This document shows positions 9,186 to 17,536 of a DNA stretch of 64,000 bases, one piece after another (within the stretch, counting starts at the first letter, position 1; the number at the start of each line of letters is the position of its first letter). Origin of the DNA: DATGZH01 sp035297265 (GTDB lineage Bacteria; Actinomycetota; Acidimicrobiia; Acidimicrobiales; RAAP-2); contig DATGZH010000034.1 of assembly GCA_035297265.1 (NCBI GenBank), positions 19,977 through 83,976 of the forward strand, read 5' to 3'. A program made the position numbers and the translations under genes. The notes beneath the pieces were generated by a model. The model was given only the letters and a program-made list of their open reading frames with translations, was not told the origin of the DNA and made no database searches.

Positions 9186-10475
9186 GTGTCGAAGATGCGT
9201 GCGGGCGGCTTCGGTCGGATCGGCCGTGTTGGGTGGTTTCGCTCGATGGTGGTCGGCCTGGTCGTGTCCGGCGGCCTGGTGGCCTTCAGCGGGAACACCG
9301 CCGACGGGCAGTCCAGTACGCCCGGGGTGACGAGCAAGACCATCACCATCGGCATGATCAACGACACCACCGGTGTCGCCGCCTCGACGTTCGCCGACGG
9401 CGTCGGCACCGCCGAGGCCCGGATCGCACTGCAGAACGCCGAGGGTGGCGTCGACGGCCGGAAACTGAAGCTCATCGTGCTGAACTCGGAGTCCTCCGGC
9501 ACCACCCTGCAGACCGCGGCCCAGGAACTGGTCGGTGACGGCGTGTTCGGCGTGGTCGTCGACTCGGCGTTCACCTTCTCGGGGTCGACCTACCTGACGC
9601 AGCAGGGCGTGCCCGTGACCGGCGACACCTTCGACGGGCCCGAATGGGGCACGGCGGCCAACATGTTCTCGTATGGTCCGCCGACCTACACCCCGTACAA
9701 CGGCACCTACTACGGCTACGACGAGGTCTCCATCCTCCTGAAGAAGCTCGGGGTGAAGAGGGTGGCCGTGCTGGCCTACAACTACAGCCCCTCGGCGGTG
9801 ACGAGCGCCAAGGAGACCGCGGCCGCCGACACCAAGGCGGGACTGCAGAACTGCTACGAGAATCTCTCCGTCCCTTTCGGGTCGGTCGACTTCACGGCCG
9901 ACGTCCTCCAGATGAAGGCCCAGCACTGTGACGCGGCGATCGGGACGTTCGTGGCCGCCTCGAACGTGGCCCTGGCCTCGGCCATCCAGAACGCCGGCCT
10001 CAAGATGACGCAGTTCTATTACACGTCCTACGACCAGACGACGCTGCAGAGCTCGGCGGCCGAGCACGCCCTCGATGGCACCTACTCCGAAGGCCTGGTC
10101 GCGGCGGGGCACACGACGACGGAGGCGGCGACGGCCAAGTTCTACGCCGCGTTGAAGAAGTACGACCCGAGCTACCCGGGCGGGGTGCCCGACCTCGGGG
10201 CCACGAACAGCTGGGACGGCATGGACGTCATGATCGAGGGTCTCAAGCTCGCCGGTCCCCACCCGACCCGGGCGGCGTTCATCTCCAAGCTGCGGACCGT
10301 GAAGACCTACACGATCGGCGGGCTCTCGGCCTCGCCGATCGACTTCAACTACCTCTCGGGCAAGTTCCCCTCGACCCAGTGCGCCAACTTCGTCGTGCTG
10401 AAGGGGACCAAGTTCGATCCCTACCCCGCCAACGGCGCCGTCATCTGCGGTGGCCTGGTGCCGCTGAGCGGCTGA
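9186..10475 (+). CDS. ABC transporter substrate-binding protein, branched-chain amino acid (LivJ-like) type
   Basis: The GTG at 9186 is chosen because AAGGGGGG at 9174-9181 precedes it; this gives 429 residues. An open frame continues upstream to 9117 without a ribosome site. A Sec signal peptide is visible (basic start, hydrophobic SMVVGLVVSGGLVAF, then a Gln/Ser/Thr mature start); there is no lipobox Cys. The mature part begins KTITIGMINDTTG, the usual start of type I periplasmic-binding folds, and continues through GVPVTGDTF and the hinge region. No permease or ATPase gene is near, so this is an orphan binding protein. Its divergence from the catabolic run and the shared operator motif suggest it senses or delivers the pathway's substrate; that is inference. 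Confidence 0.88.
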   Translation: MSKMRAGGFGRIGRVGWFRSMVVGLVVSGGLVAFSGNTADGQSSTPGVTSKTITIGMINDTTGVAASTFADGVGTAEARIALQNAEGGVDGRKLKLIVLNSESSGTTLQTAAQELVGDGVFGVVVDSAFTFSGSTYLTQQGVPVTGDTFDGPEWGTAANMFSYGPPTYTPYNGTYYGYDEVSILLKKLGVKRVAVLAYNYSPSAVTSAKETAAADTKAGLQNCYENLSVPFGSVDFTADVLQMKAQHCDAAIGTFVAASNVALASAIQNAGLKMTQFYYTSYDQTTLQSSAAEHALDGTYSEGLVAAGHTTTEAATAKFYAALKKYDPSYPGGVPDLGATNSWDGMDVMIEGLKLAGPHPTRAAFISKLRTVKTYTIGGLSASPIDFNYLSGKFPSTQCANFVVLKGTKFDPYPANGAVICGGLVPLSG

Positions 10476-10575
10476 CCCGCCGGGTCGCCTTCGGACTCAC
10501 CGACCGCACCCCGGGGTCGGACGAGCGGCGCCCGGCCTGAGCGGAACGTCCAACTTCTTGGCGATCTCCGACGCT

Positions 10576-10610
10576 CGGCACCGCCCGCTCAGCGAGGGCG
10601 GGCGGTGCCG
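10576..10610. terminator. Bidirectional hairpin terminator between convergent genes
   Basis: A perfect 13-bp stem (CGGCACCGCCCGC at 10576-10588 with its complement at 10598-10610) has a 9-base loop. It overlaps the last codons of the minus-strand methyltransferase and lies 100 bases after the binding-protein stop. There is no long T-tract on either side, as is usual in high-GC actinobacteria. Confidence 0.6.
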
Positions 10611-11302
10611 ACGTAGCGGTCCCGGCCCTCCATCGGGCTGTCGGTGACCACGACGTCGAGCCCGGCCCGGCGGAAGGCCGCCTCGTAGCTCTCGGGCGGG
10701 AACAGCGTCAGCTCGTGGTGGTCGACGAGGTGCTCGACCCCGTCACGTGTCGCCACGAGGTGGTGCATCTCGAGGTAGGTGGTCGGCCCTTCCCGGCGGG
10801 AGTGCCCGACCCGGGCGACCTTGGTCTCGGCGTCGGCGGCCACCTCCACGTGGCTCGGATCGCCGTCGCGCCAGGCGTCCGGTCGCACCCACCCGTCGAC
10901 GACGAGAACCCCGCCGGGGTTGAGGTGGGCGGCCATCCCGGCCACGGCGGCGGCGAGCTCCGACTCGTCCCGCATGTAGCCGATCGAGCTGAACAGGCAG
11001 ATCACCGCGTCGAACGTCGTGTCCAGGCGCAGCGCGCGCATGTCGCCCTCGAGGAGCGGGACCCCGGGGAGGCGGCCCCGGCCCTCGTCGAGCATCGACG
11101 GATCGAGGTCGACCCCGGTGACCGAGTACCACTGCCGCAGGTGGCGCAGGTGGCCGCCGGTCCCGCAGGCCACGTCGAGCAGGGTCGCTGCCCCGGGGTT
11201 GCGCTCCTCGATGAGGTCGTGGACCGCCGAGGACTCGGCGGCGTAGTCCTTGCCGGTTGCCTCGTAGATCAGGTCGTAGACGTGGGCGCTCGATCGGAAC
11301 AC
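10589..11302 (-). CDS. Class I SAM-dependent methyltransferase
   Basis: A 237-residue product from a GTG at 11302; AGGAG about 5 bases upstream decides this start over a longer open frame reaching 11593. The N-terminus (VFRSSAHVYDLIYEA) is typical of small-molecule N-methyltransferases. SAM motif I is LLDVACGTGGHLRHL, motif II begins VTGVDLDPSML, and the GDMRAL and FDAVICLFSSIGYM blocks follow. The family includes sugar-amine and other N/O-methyltransferases of the DesVI type. It is divergent from the next methyltransferase (63-base gap), so the two may share a promoter region. Confidence 0.88.
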   Translation of the reverse strand: MFRSSAHVYDLIYEATGKDYAAESSAVHDLIEERNPGAATLLDVACGTGGHLRHLRQWYSVTGVDLDPSMLDEGRGRLPGVPLLEGDMRALRLDTTFDAVICLFSSIGYMRDESELAAAVAGMAAHLNPGGVLVVDGWVRPDAWRDGDPSHVEVAADAETKVARVGHSRREGPTTYLEMHHLVATRDGVEHLVDHHELTLFPPESYEAAFRRAGLDVVVTDSPMEGRDRYVGTARPR

Positions 11303-11365
11303 GGGACTCCTCTCCGCCCCAGGATGCCAGCCGGTCGCACCCGCCATGGACCGACCGGTGGGACG

Positions 11366-12100
11366 ATGACCTCGATGTCCGACGTCTTCGGCCAGGCCCT
11401 GTGGGACTGGCTCCACGGGGGGACCACCCCGGAGCTCTACGAGCGACGGGACGGTTTCGTGACCGAGGGTGCCGGGCCGGAGTTCTACTTCGCCGGGGTC
11501 CGCCGCTGGCCGGCGGCCGAGCGACAGGCCATCCGCTACGCCCGGGGGCGAGTGGCCGACGTGGGGTGCGGCGGCGGCCGGGTGGCCCTCCACCTGCAGG
11601 GACGCGGCACCGAGGTCGTCGGGCTGGATACCTCGCCGCTGGCCGTCCGGACGGCCCGGCGCCGCGGGGTCGACCAGGTCCGGCGGGCGTCCCTGGAGGA
11701 CCTGGCGGGCAGCATCGGCCGCTTCGACACCGTCGTCCTCTTCGGCAACAACTTCGGCCTCTTCGGCACGCCCGAACGGGCCCGGCGGCTACTCACGAGC
11801 TGGGCCCGCCGGGCTCGGACGGGCACCCGGATCCTCGCCGAGAGCACCAGCCCGTACTTCGGTGGGGCACCGGCCGTCGACCGGCACCACTACCGGGCGA
11901 ACCGGGCCCGGGGCCGCCCGCCCGGTCAGACCCGGCTGCGCATCCGCTACGGGGACGAGGCGGGACCGTGGCACGACTGGCTCTTCGTCTCCCTGTCCGA
12001 GCTCGAGGGCATCGTGGGCGGTACCGGCTGGCACGTCACCTTCGTCTTCTCGTCGGACCGGGTCGATCCCTACGTCGCGGTCCTCGAGCTCGATGAGTAG
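11366..12100 (+). CDS. Class I SAM-dependent methyltransferase
   Basis: A 244-residue protein starting at the ATG at 11366 (an ATG at 11375 is an alternative). Motif I is VADVGCGGGRVALHL, followed by VVGLDTSPLAV and DTVVLFGNNFGL. The C-terminal half carries ILAESTSPYFGG and a WHDWLFVS segment. The best guess is a small-molecule methyltransferase with unknown substrate. Its 3' end overlaps the start of the double methyltransferase by 8 bases, so the two should be translated together. Confidence 0.85.
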   Translation: MTSMSDVFGQALWDWLHGGTTPELYERRDGFVTEGAGPEFYFAGVRRWPAAERQAIRYARGRVADVGCGGGRVALHLQGRGTEVVGLDTSPLAVRTARRRGVDQVRRASLEDLAGSIGRFDTVVLFGNNFGLFGTPERARRLLTSWARRARTGTRILAESTSPYFGGAPAVDRHHYRANRARGRPPGQTRLRIRYGDEAGPWHDWLFVSLSELEGIVGGTGWHVTFVFSSDRVDPYVAVLELDE

Positions 12101-13946
12101 CAGGTCTCTCGTCGCCGACCTGACTGCTCGCCCGGATCCGACCATGTGGGGCGGGAGTACGGTGACGCAGGTGACGGCACCGCCCGACGAGAGCGGCGAG
12201 GGGAACGGCGCCCACATACCGTTGCCGAGCGGTCTCAGCGACCCGCGGCGGACGGCCGGCGCGGTGTTCGACGGCATCGCCTCGCTCTACGACCGGGCCC
12301 GCCCCGGGTACCCGCCGGCGGCGCTCGCCGACCTGGTGCGCCGCTGCCGTATCGACGAGGCCACCCGGATCCTCGAGGTCGGTTGCGGCACCGGGCAGCT
12401 CACCCGGCAGCTCGCCCCGACCGGGGCGGCGATCCACTGCGTCGAGCCGGGTCCGGCCCTCGCCCGACTGGCCCGGCGCAACCTGGCGGGCCGGCCGAAC
12501 GTCGAGATCACCACCGTCGCCTTCGAGGACCTCGAGGCCCGCCCGGGCAGCTACGACGTCGTCGTCTCGGCCACGGCCTTCCACTGGGTCGACCCGACGG
12601 TGTCCTTCGCCAAGGCGGCCGAGCTGTTGCACCCGGGCGGTTGCCTTGCCCTCTTGACCAATGCCCACGGCGACGGCGGGAGCCACACCACGGCCAGCAT
12701 CGCCGGGCCCGTCGCCGAGCTCCACCGCCAGCTGGCCCCCGAGGTGGGCGAATGGACCTTCCCCACGTCCGAGGAGATCCGGCACAAGGCCGAGGCCGGC
12801 GGCGACGTCGCCGCGGTCTGGGCCCGGCTCGAGCGCAAGCTCTCCGAGTACCCGGACGTGTCGGACCTCTTCGAGCCACCGACGGTGGCCACCTACCCGT
12901 GGCTCGCCACCTACGACCGCGACGCCTACCTCGACGTGCTGGCGAGCCAGTCCTCCTACGCCCTGATGGACCCGGGGCGACGGGCCGAGCTGCTCCAGGG
13001 CATCGGACGGCTGGTCGACGAGCAGCTCGGCGGTGTGGTCACCAAGGAGTACGTGACGGTGCTGACGGTGGCCCGGACGTGGCCCACGCCGCGAGGTGCT
13101 GGCGATCGCCCCGCCGACGAGGACCGGGCCGGCGGAGCGCCAGAGATCCGCTTCGGTAAGGACCTCTACCGGGGGACGGCCCCGTTCTACGCCCGCTACC
13201 GCCCGCCCTACCCCGAGGCGCTGCTGGACGACCTCTGTCGGCGGCTGCCCGTCACGGGCGCCGGGAGGCTGCTGGACCTGTCCTGTGGGACCGGGCAGAT
13301 CGCCCTGCCCCTCGCTCGGCACTTCGCCGAGGTGGTCGCGTTGGACCAAGAACCGGCAGCGCTCGCTTACGGCCAGGCCGAGGCCGAGGCCCGAGGTCTC
13401 ACGAACATCACCTGGATGACGGGCGACGCCGAGGACGTCGACTTCGACGCTGACTTCGAGCTCGTCGCCGTCGGCAACGCCTTCCACCGCCTGGACCGCC
13501 CGCTGGTGGCGCAGCACATGCTGTCGTGGCTGCAGCCGGCCGGGGGCGTCGCCCTCCTCTGGGGCGGGGTGCCGTCGGAGGGTGACCGCCCCTGGCAGAC
13601 GGCGATGGTCGAGCTGCTCCAGGACTGGACCGCCAGAGGAGGGGCGGCCGACCGGATCCCCACCGGCTGGCTGGCCGCCATCGAGCGGGATCCGCACGAA
13701 CAGGTGCTGGGCCGGGCCGGCTTCGACTACGCCGGGCGGTTCGAGTTCACCGTCGAGAGTACGTGGACGGTGAGGAGCCTCATCGGCTTCATGTACTCCA
13801 CGTCGATCCTCAACCAAGAGGTGCTCGGCGACCAGCGTGTCGCATTCGAAGAGGACCTGGCCGGCCGCCTCCTCGCCCTGCAACCCGACGGCGCTTTCCC
13901 GGCGTCGGCCAGCTTCGCCTACCAGCTGGCACGCAAACCGCTCTGA
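12093..13946 (+). CDS. Tandem double SAM-methyltransferase fusion
   Basis: A 617-residue protein starting at the ATG at 12093 inside the end of the previous gene; an ATG at 12144 is an alternative. Two complete class I methyltransferase units lie in series. Unit 1 (about residues 50-330) has DGIASLYDRARPGYP, motif I ILEVGCGTGQLTRQL and ATAFHWVDP. Unit 2 (about residues 345-617) has YRGTAPFYARYRPPYP, motif I LLDLSCGTGQIALPL and GNAFHRLD. Both belong to the methyltransferase-11 type, and their matching layout suggests an ancient duplication. Both SAM sites look intact. A linker rich in Pro, Asp and Gly joins them near residue 335. The substrate is unknown. Confidence 0.85.
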   Translation: MSSRSLVADLTARPDPTMWGGSTVTQVTAPPDESGEGNGAHIPLPSGLSDPRRTAGAVFDGIASLYDRARPGYPPAALADLVRRCRIDEATRILEVGCGTGQLTRQLAPTGAAIHCVEPGPALARLARRNLAGRPNVEITTVAFEDLEARPGSYDVVVSATAFHWVDPTVSFAKAAELLHPGGCLALLTNAHGDGGSHTTASIAGPVAELHRQLAPEVGEWTFPTSEEIRHKAEAGGDVAAVWARLERKLSEYPDVSDLFEPPTVATYPWLATYDRDAYLDVLASQSSYALMDPGRRAELLQGIGRLVDEQLGGVVTKEYVTVLTVARTWPTPRGAGDRPADEDRAGGAPEIRFGKDLYRGTAPFYARYRPPYPEALLDDLCRRLPVTGAGRLLDLSCGTGQIALPLARHFAEVVALDQEPAALAYGQAEAEARGLTNITWMTGDAEDVDFDADFELVAVGNAFHRLDRPLVAQHMLSWLQPAGGVALLWGGVPSEGDRPWQTAMVELLQDWTARGGAADRIPTGWLAAIERDPHEQVLGRAGFDYAGRFEFTVESTWTVRSLIGFMYSTSILNQEVLGDQRVAFEEDLAGRLLALQPDGAFPASASFAYQLARKPL

Positions 13947-13955
13947 GCGACGAAC

Positions 13956-14696
13956 GTGCCGCAGAACCACTTCGACGAGCGCATCGCCCAGAACTACCAG
14001 CGTCTGTGGCCGGACATCTTCGATCCCGCCGTCATCGAGCCGGCGGTCGAGTTCCTCGCGGGTCTCGCCGGTGACGGTCCGGTGTTGGAGCTCGGCATCG
14101 GGACGGGCCGTCTCGCCTTGCCGCTCAGCCGCCGCGGCCTCCGGGTGCACGGGATCGAGCTGTCGCCGGCGATGGTGAGCGAACTTCGCCAGATCCCGGG
14201 AGCGGAGGGGATCGGGGTGTCCATCGGTGACTTCGCCACCACGACGGTCGACCAGACGTTCTCGCTCGCCTACTTGGTGCGCAACACCATCGCCAACCTC
14301 ACGTCCCAAGATGCCCAAGTGGCGTGCTTTCGGAACGTAGCCGCCCACCTCGAACCCGGCGGTCTGTTCGTGATCGAGCTCTACATCCCACAGCTGCAGC
14401 GTCTGCCGCCCGGCGAGACCATCTGCGCCTTCACCGTCACTCCGACGCACCTCGGCTTCGAGGAGTACGACGTCGCCACGCAAATCGCCTACTCGCACCA
14501 CTACTGGGTGCACGATGGCGAGCTCACCACCTTCTCGGCCCCGTTTCGCTACGCCTGGCCCGCAGAGCTGGATCTGATGGCTCGACTCGCAGGCATGACG
14601 CTCCAGGAGCGCTGGAGCAGCTGGAGCAGCTGGCAGCGAGAAGCCTTCACGGGCGAGAGCACCAGCCACATCTCCGTTTGGCGCAAAACCGGCTGA
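13956..14696 (+). CDS. Class I SAM-dependent methyltransferase
   Basis: A 246-residue protein with a GTG start at 13956, 9 bases after the double methyltransferase stop. Motif I is VLELGIGTGRLALPL, then VHGIELSPAMV and the acidic SIGDFATT block. The C-terminal half (LVRNTIANL, FVIELYIPQL, HYWVHDGELT) resembles methyltransferases annotated with natural-product or toxin-modification roles. It is the last of three co-directional methyltransferase genes. Third-position GC is a little lower than in its neighbours. Confidence 0.85.
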   Translation: MPQNHFDERIAQNYQRLWPDIFDPAVIEPAVEFLAGLAGDGPVLELGIGTGRLALPLSRRGLRVHGIELSPAMVSELRQIPGAEGIGVSIGDFATTTVDQTFSLAYLVRNTIANLTSQDAQVACFRNVAAHLEPGGLFVIELYIPQLQRLPPGETICAFTVTPTHLGFEEYDVATQIAYSHHYWVHDGELTTFSAPFRYAWPAELDLMARLAGMTLQERWSSWSSWQREAFTGESTSHISVWRKTG

Positions 14697-14819
14697 GCCG
14701 CGCCGGCTCGCCAAGGCGCCGAGGCGTGGCACCGATCTGGCCCGGGGGCAGGGAGCCGACGGTGGCCGGCACCAGGCCGAGACCGTCGGCGAGAGATGCT
14801 CCGAGCGGCGGGGCCACCC

Positions 14820-14848
14820 TTGACCGTTCGCGGCCGCAACTCTAGAGT
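14820..14848 (+). promoter_or_regulatory. Promoter for the caspase-like protease gene
   Basis: TTGACC at 14820-14825 and TAGAGT at 14843-14848 are separated by 17 bases, a near-consensus sigma-70 type promoter. It would start transcription near 14855 and give a leader of about 70 bases before the ATG at 14927, with AAAGGAGG at 14914-14921 as ribosome site. So the protease is not simply read through from the methyltransferases. Confidence 0.6.
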
Positions 14849-14926
14849 GCCGCGAAAGCCCCGGTGATCTGCGGCGGAAGACACCTCGCCCAGCCGACGT
14901 CCGCGTTCGGCTGAAAGGAGGCCGCC

Positions 14927-16300
14927 ATGCCCGACCGTGTCGAAGGTCTTCCGCTCCAAGTCATTCGAAACCTGGCACGCATCCATCTGGCCTCGGGTGG
15001 CCAGAGCGACTCCAACCTCTACGTGAGCGACGCCGTCTATCGCCGAGGCGAGGTCCTCTTGCCCGGGCGAGGCGACATCGTGGTCCCCCGCGACAGCGTG
15101 ATCGTCTTCGCCGACGACGAGCCCCTGCAGAACTGGGGGCACGAGTGCCGGTACCTCCTGCACGACCCGGAGTCAGGGGAGCTGACCGGAGAGATCGACG
15201 CCCTGCTGCCGCCGACGCTCGACTTCGGCCGGGACTTCGTGCCGTTCCACGTCCCGACGGCGTTCGGGCCACCCGAGCCGCTGAGGTGGCCGATTGTCTA
15301 CCTGCCGGAGTGGCTCTTCTTCCCGGAGTGGACATCGCACTGGTACGTGATCCTCTATTCGGGCGCCTCGATGAACCGGCACCTCAACGACATGGAGTTC
15401 CTCTACCGGACGCTCGTCAACACCTACGGTGTGCCGGCAGAGAACATCACGGTGCTCAACTTCGACGGGAGCCTGACCTACAACGACGCCGACTGGACGC
15501 CGCACCAGGGCTCCATCGGGAACTGGCCGGGCGACAACACCCCGTACCAGATCCAGATCGATGGTCCCGGTACGAGGGACGCACTGGTCAACGCCATCGC
15601 CGAGGTCGGGACCAAGCTTGGCCCTGACGACAACCTGCTGCTGCACACCAACAACCACGGCAACACGGTCAGCGGCGTGTCGACGATCATCAGTTACTCG
15701 GGTGCCGACACGACTCCCGACGACGTCTCGAACGCAGTCGGCGGGCTGCCGAAGTTCTCCTGCTTCATGGTGATGATGGAGCAGTGCTATTCCGGTGGCT
15801 TCATCCAGCCGATCATCGACGCCTCGCCCGCCTCCTGCACGAGCGTGGCGACCGCGGTGGACGCCAACCACACCTCGGCCGGCGGCCCGGAGTTCGACCC
15901 GTTCGCCCTCGACTGGATCGAGGCGATGGCCGGGACGAACCCGGACGGGACAACGCTCTCGCCGGCGGCAGCCAACGGGCCCCCCACGGCCCAGGAGGCC
16001 TTCGACTACGCGTTGGCCACCGACACCGAGTACGGCGACGATCCCCAGTTTGAGTCCAGCGGCGGCGGAGAGAACTGCACCTTGGCGAGGTCGGTCGTCT
16101 GGATCCCGATCCCCCCGCTCTGGCGGTTCCTCTTCCCCTGGCAGATCCTGCCGGACCCCTCCCCGGAGAGGATCTCCGAGTTGTCGGCCGAGGTCACCGC
16201 GTTGGTCGCGTCCGGCGAGCTCACCCAGCCGCTGGCTGAGATCTTCCAGTCGACCCGGGTGGAGGTCACGAACGCCGTCCGAGAACGGCTTTCCCGGTAG
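14927..16300 (+). CDS. Caspase/legumain-like (clan CD, C13-type) cysteine protease with N-terminal NWGH module
   Basis: A 457-residue protein. About residues 134-180 carry the C13-type opening strand and helix (WYVILYSGASMN, then GVPAENITVLNFDG). The catalytic pair is His244 in TNNHGN and Cys287 in EQCYSGG, 43 residues apart, as expected for clan CD peptidases. The N-terminal 110 residues form a separate module with RRGEVLL, QNWGHECRY (69-76 from the Asn) and PPTL; this is not a known legumain part. There is no signal peptide or membrane segment; the C-terminal 60 residues are helical. The promoter at 14820 and strong AAAGGAGG site suggest regulated, efficient expression. The next gene, 2 bases downstream, repeats the N-terminal module. 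C13 membership is by motif; Asn/Asp cleavage preference cannot be read. Confidence 0.8.
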   Translation: MPDRVEGLPLQVIRNLARIHLASGGQSDSNLYVSDAVYRRGEVLLPGRGDIVVPRDSVIVFADDEPLQNWGHECRYLLHDPESGELTGEIDALLPPTLDFGRDFVPFHVPTAFGPPEPLRWPIVYLPEWLFFPEWTSHWYVILYSGASMNRHLNDMEFLYRTLVNTYGVPAENITVLNFDGSLTYNDADWTPHQGSIGNWPGDNTPYQIQIDGPGTRDALVNAIAEVGTKLGPDDNLLLHTNNHGNTVSGVSTIISYSGADTTPDDVSNAVGGLPKFSCFMVMMEQCYSGGFIQPIIDASPASCTSVATAVDANHTSAGGPEFDPFALDWIEAMAGTNPDGTTLSPAAANGPPTAQEAFDYALATDTEYGDDPQFESSGGGENCTLARSVVWIPIPPLWRFLFPWQILPDPSPERISELSAEVTALVASGELTQPLAEIFQSTRVEVTNAVRERLSR

Positions 16301-16302
16301 CG

Positions 16303-16656
16303 GTGGAGCTCGCCGAGGCCATCGCCGCCACGGTCTCGGCCGTGCCCCCCGAGGACCAGGAGACGGCGGTCGCCTACATCGCCGAAGAACCCCTCGAGCG
16401 GGGTGACGTCGTCTACGTCGACCGGAGGCCGGAGGTGGTCGAGAAGCGCACCTACCTCGGCTATGTCGACTGTGAGGCGGGGAAGAACTGGGGCCACCGG
16501 TGCCGCTACGTCCGCTGTGGCGTCGACGACTCGTCCGTCGAGGTGACCTTGGCCAGCTTCCCGCCGACACTTGCCCGCGGCCGACGACAGTTCGTGCCCC
16601 AGGCCATCGGGAAACGCGTCCCGGATTGGGCGGTGCTTGGAGCTCCCGAGGTCTGA
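16303..16656 (+). CDS. NWGH-module protein, paralogue of the protease N-terminus; probably truncated
   Basis: A 117-residue product from a GTG at 16303, 2 bases after the protease stop, so translation is likely coupled. Residues 32-69 align without gaps to residues 39-76 of the protease (15 of 38 identical by eye), including RG.V, VV, KNWGHRCRY; PPTL and FVP follow at matching distances. The catalytic part is absent. From about 16620 the DNA matches an IS481-type remnant in another frame, so the last dozen residues (DWAVLGAPEV) are insertion-sequence DNA. Two readings remain: a stand-alone module such as an inhibitor or partner, or the stump of a second protease gene cut by the insertion. The second is somewhat more likely. 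Confidence 0.65.
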   Translation: MELAEAIAATVSAVPPEDQETAVAYIAEEPLERGDVVYVDRRPEVVEKRTYLGYVDCEAGKNWGHRCRYVRCGVDDSSVEVTLASFPPTLARGRRQFVPQAIGKRVPDWAVLGAPEV

Positions 16657-16825
16657 AGTCGCGATGTTCCTCGAAAACCGGGATCGACATCGTGGCCCTC
16701 GAGGGTTCACCTCCGGCGCCCGGTCCTCGATCCGGACCGAGACGACCAACACCCGGCCTCAGCTGGGGTTCGGGTGCTCGACGAGGTCCCGACAACATCG
16801 GTCCCCGATGTCGCGCGACATCACA
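16620..16825 (+). mobile_element. IS481-type transposase 3' remnant and element end, copy A
   Basis: The region is decayed but aligns with copy B at 19240-19448. It reads SRIGRCLELPRSEVAMFLE in one frame and VLDPDRD in another, matching the IS481 transposase C-terminal pattern IG.GR...G..V.MLV...LDP.RDYQ, with a frameshift between. Downstream, AGCTGGGGTTC and the palindrome ATGTCGCGCGACAT (16808-16821) followed by CACA match the TGT...ACA ends of this family. Everything 5' of the C-terminus is missing. Confidence 0.65.
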
Positions 16826-16915
16826 CGGGAGAGGACGGATCGTGGTCGAACGCTTGCCCTCTGGCAAGGTCACCGAGGGGTGTCTGCGATGACAAGATCG
16901 CCGAGTGGTGGGTCG

Positions 16916-17464
<549 letters not shown>

Positions 17465-17536
17465 TTCGCAAGAGTACCGACGATGGGGTACAACGGCGAT
17501 GTGTGGCTTCGACTCCTCGTTGCCGGCCCAGCGCCC

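Noticed and set aside
10589..14696. Methyltransferase cluster as a natural-product biosynthetic cluster.
   Set aside because: No synthase, NRPS/PKS, terpene cyclase or RiPP precursor is adjacent in the window.
12036..14732. Very long open frame on the strand opposite the methyltransferase genes (898 codons).
   Set aside because: It mirrors high-GC codon bias. It has low-complexity Arg/Gly/Val/Asp composition and no motifs, while the plus strand carries clear methyltransferase motifs.
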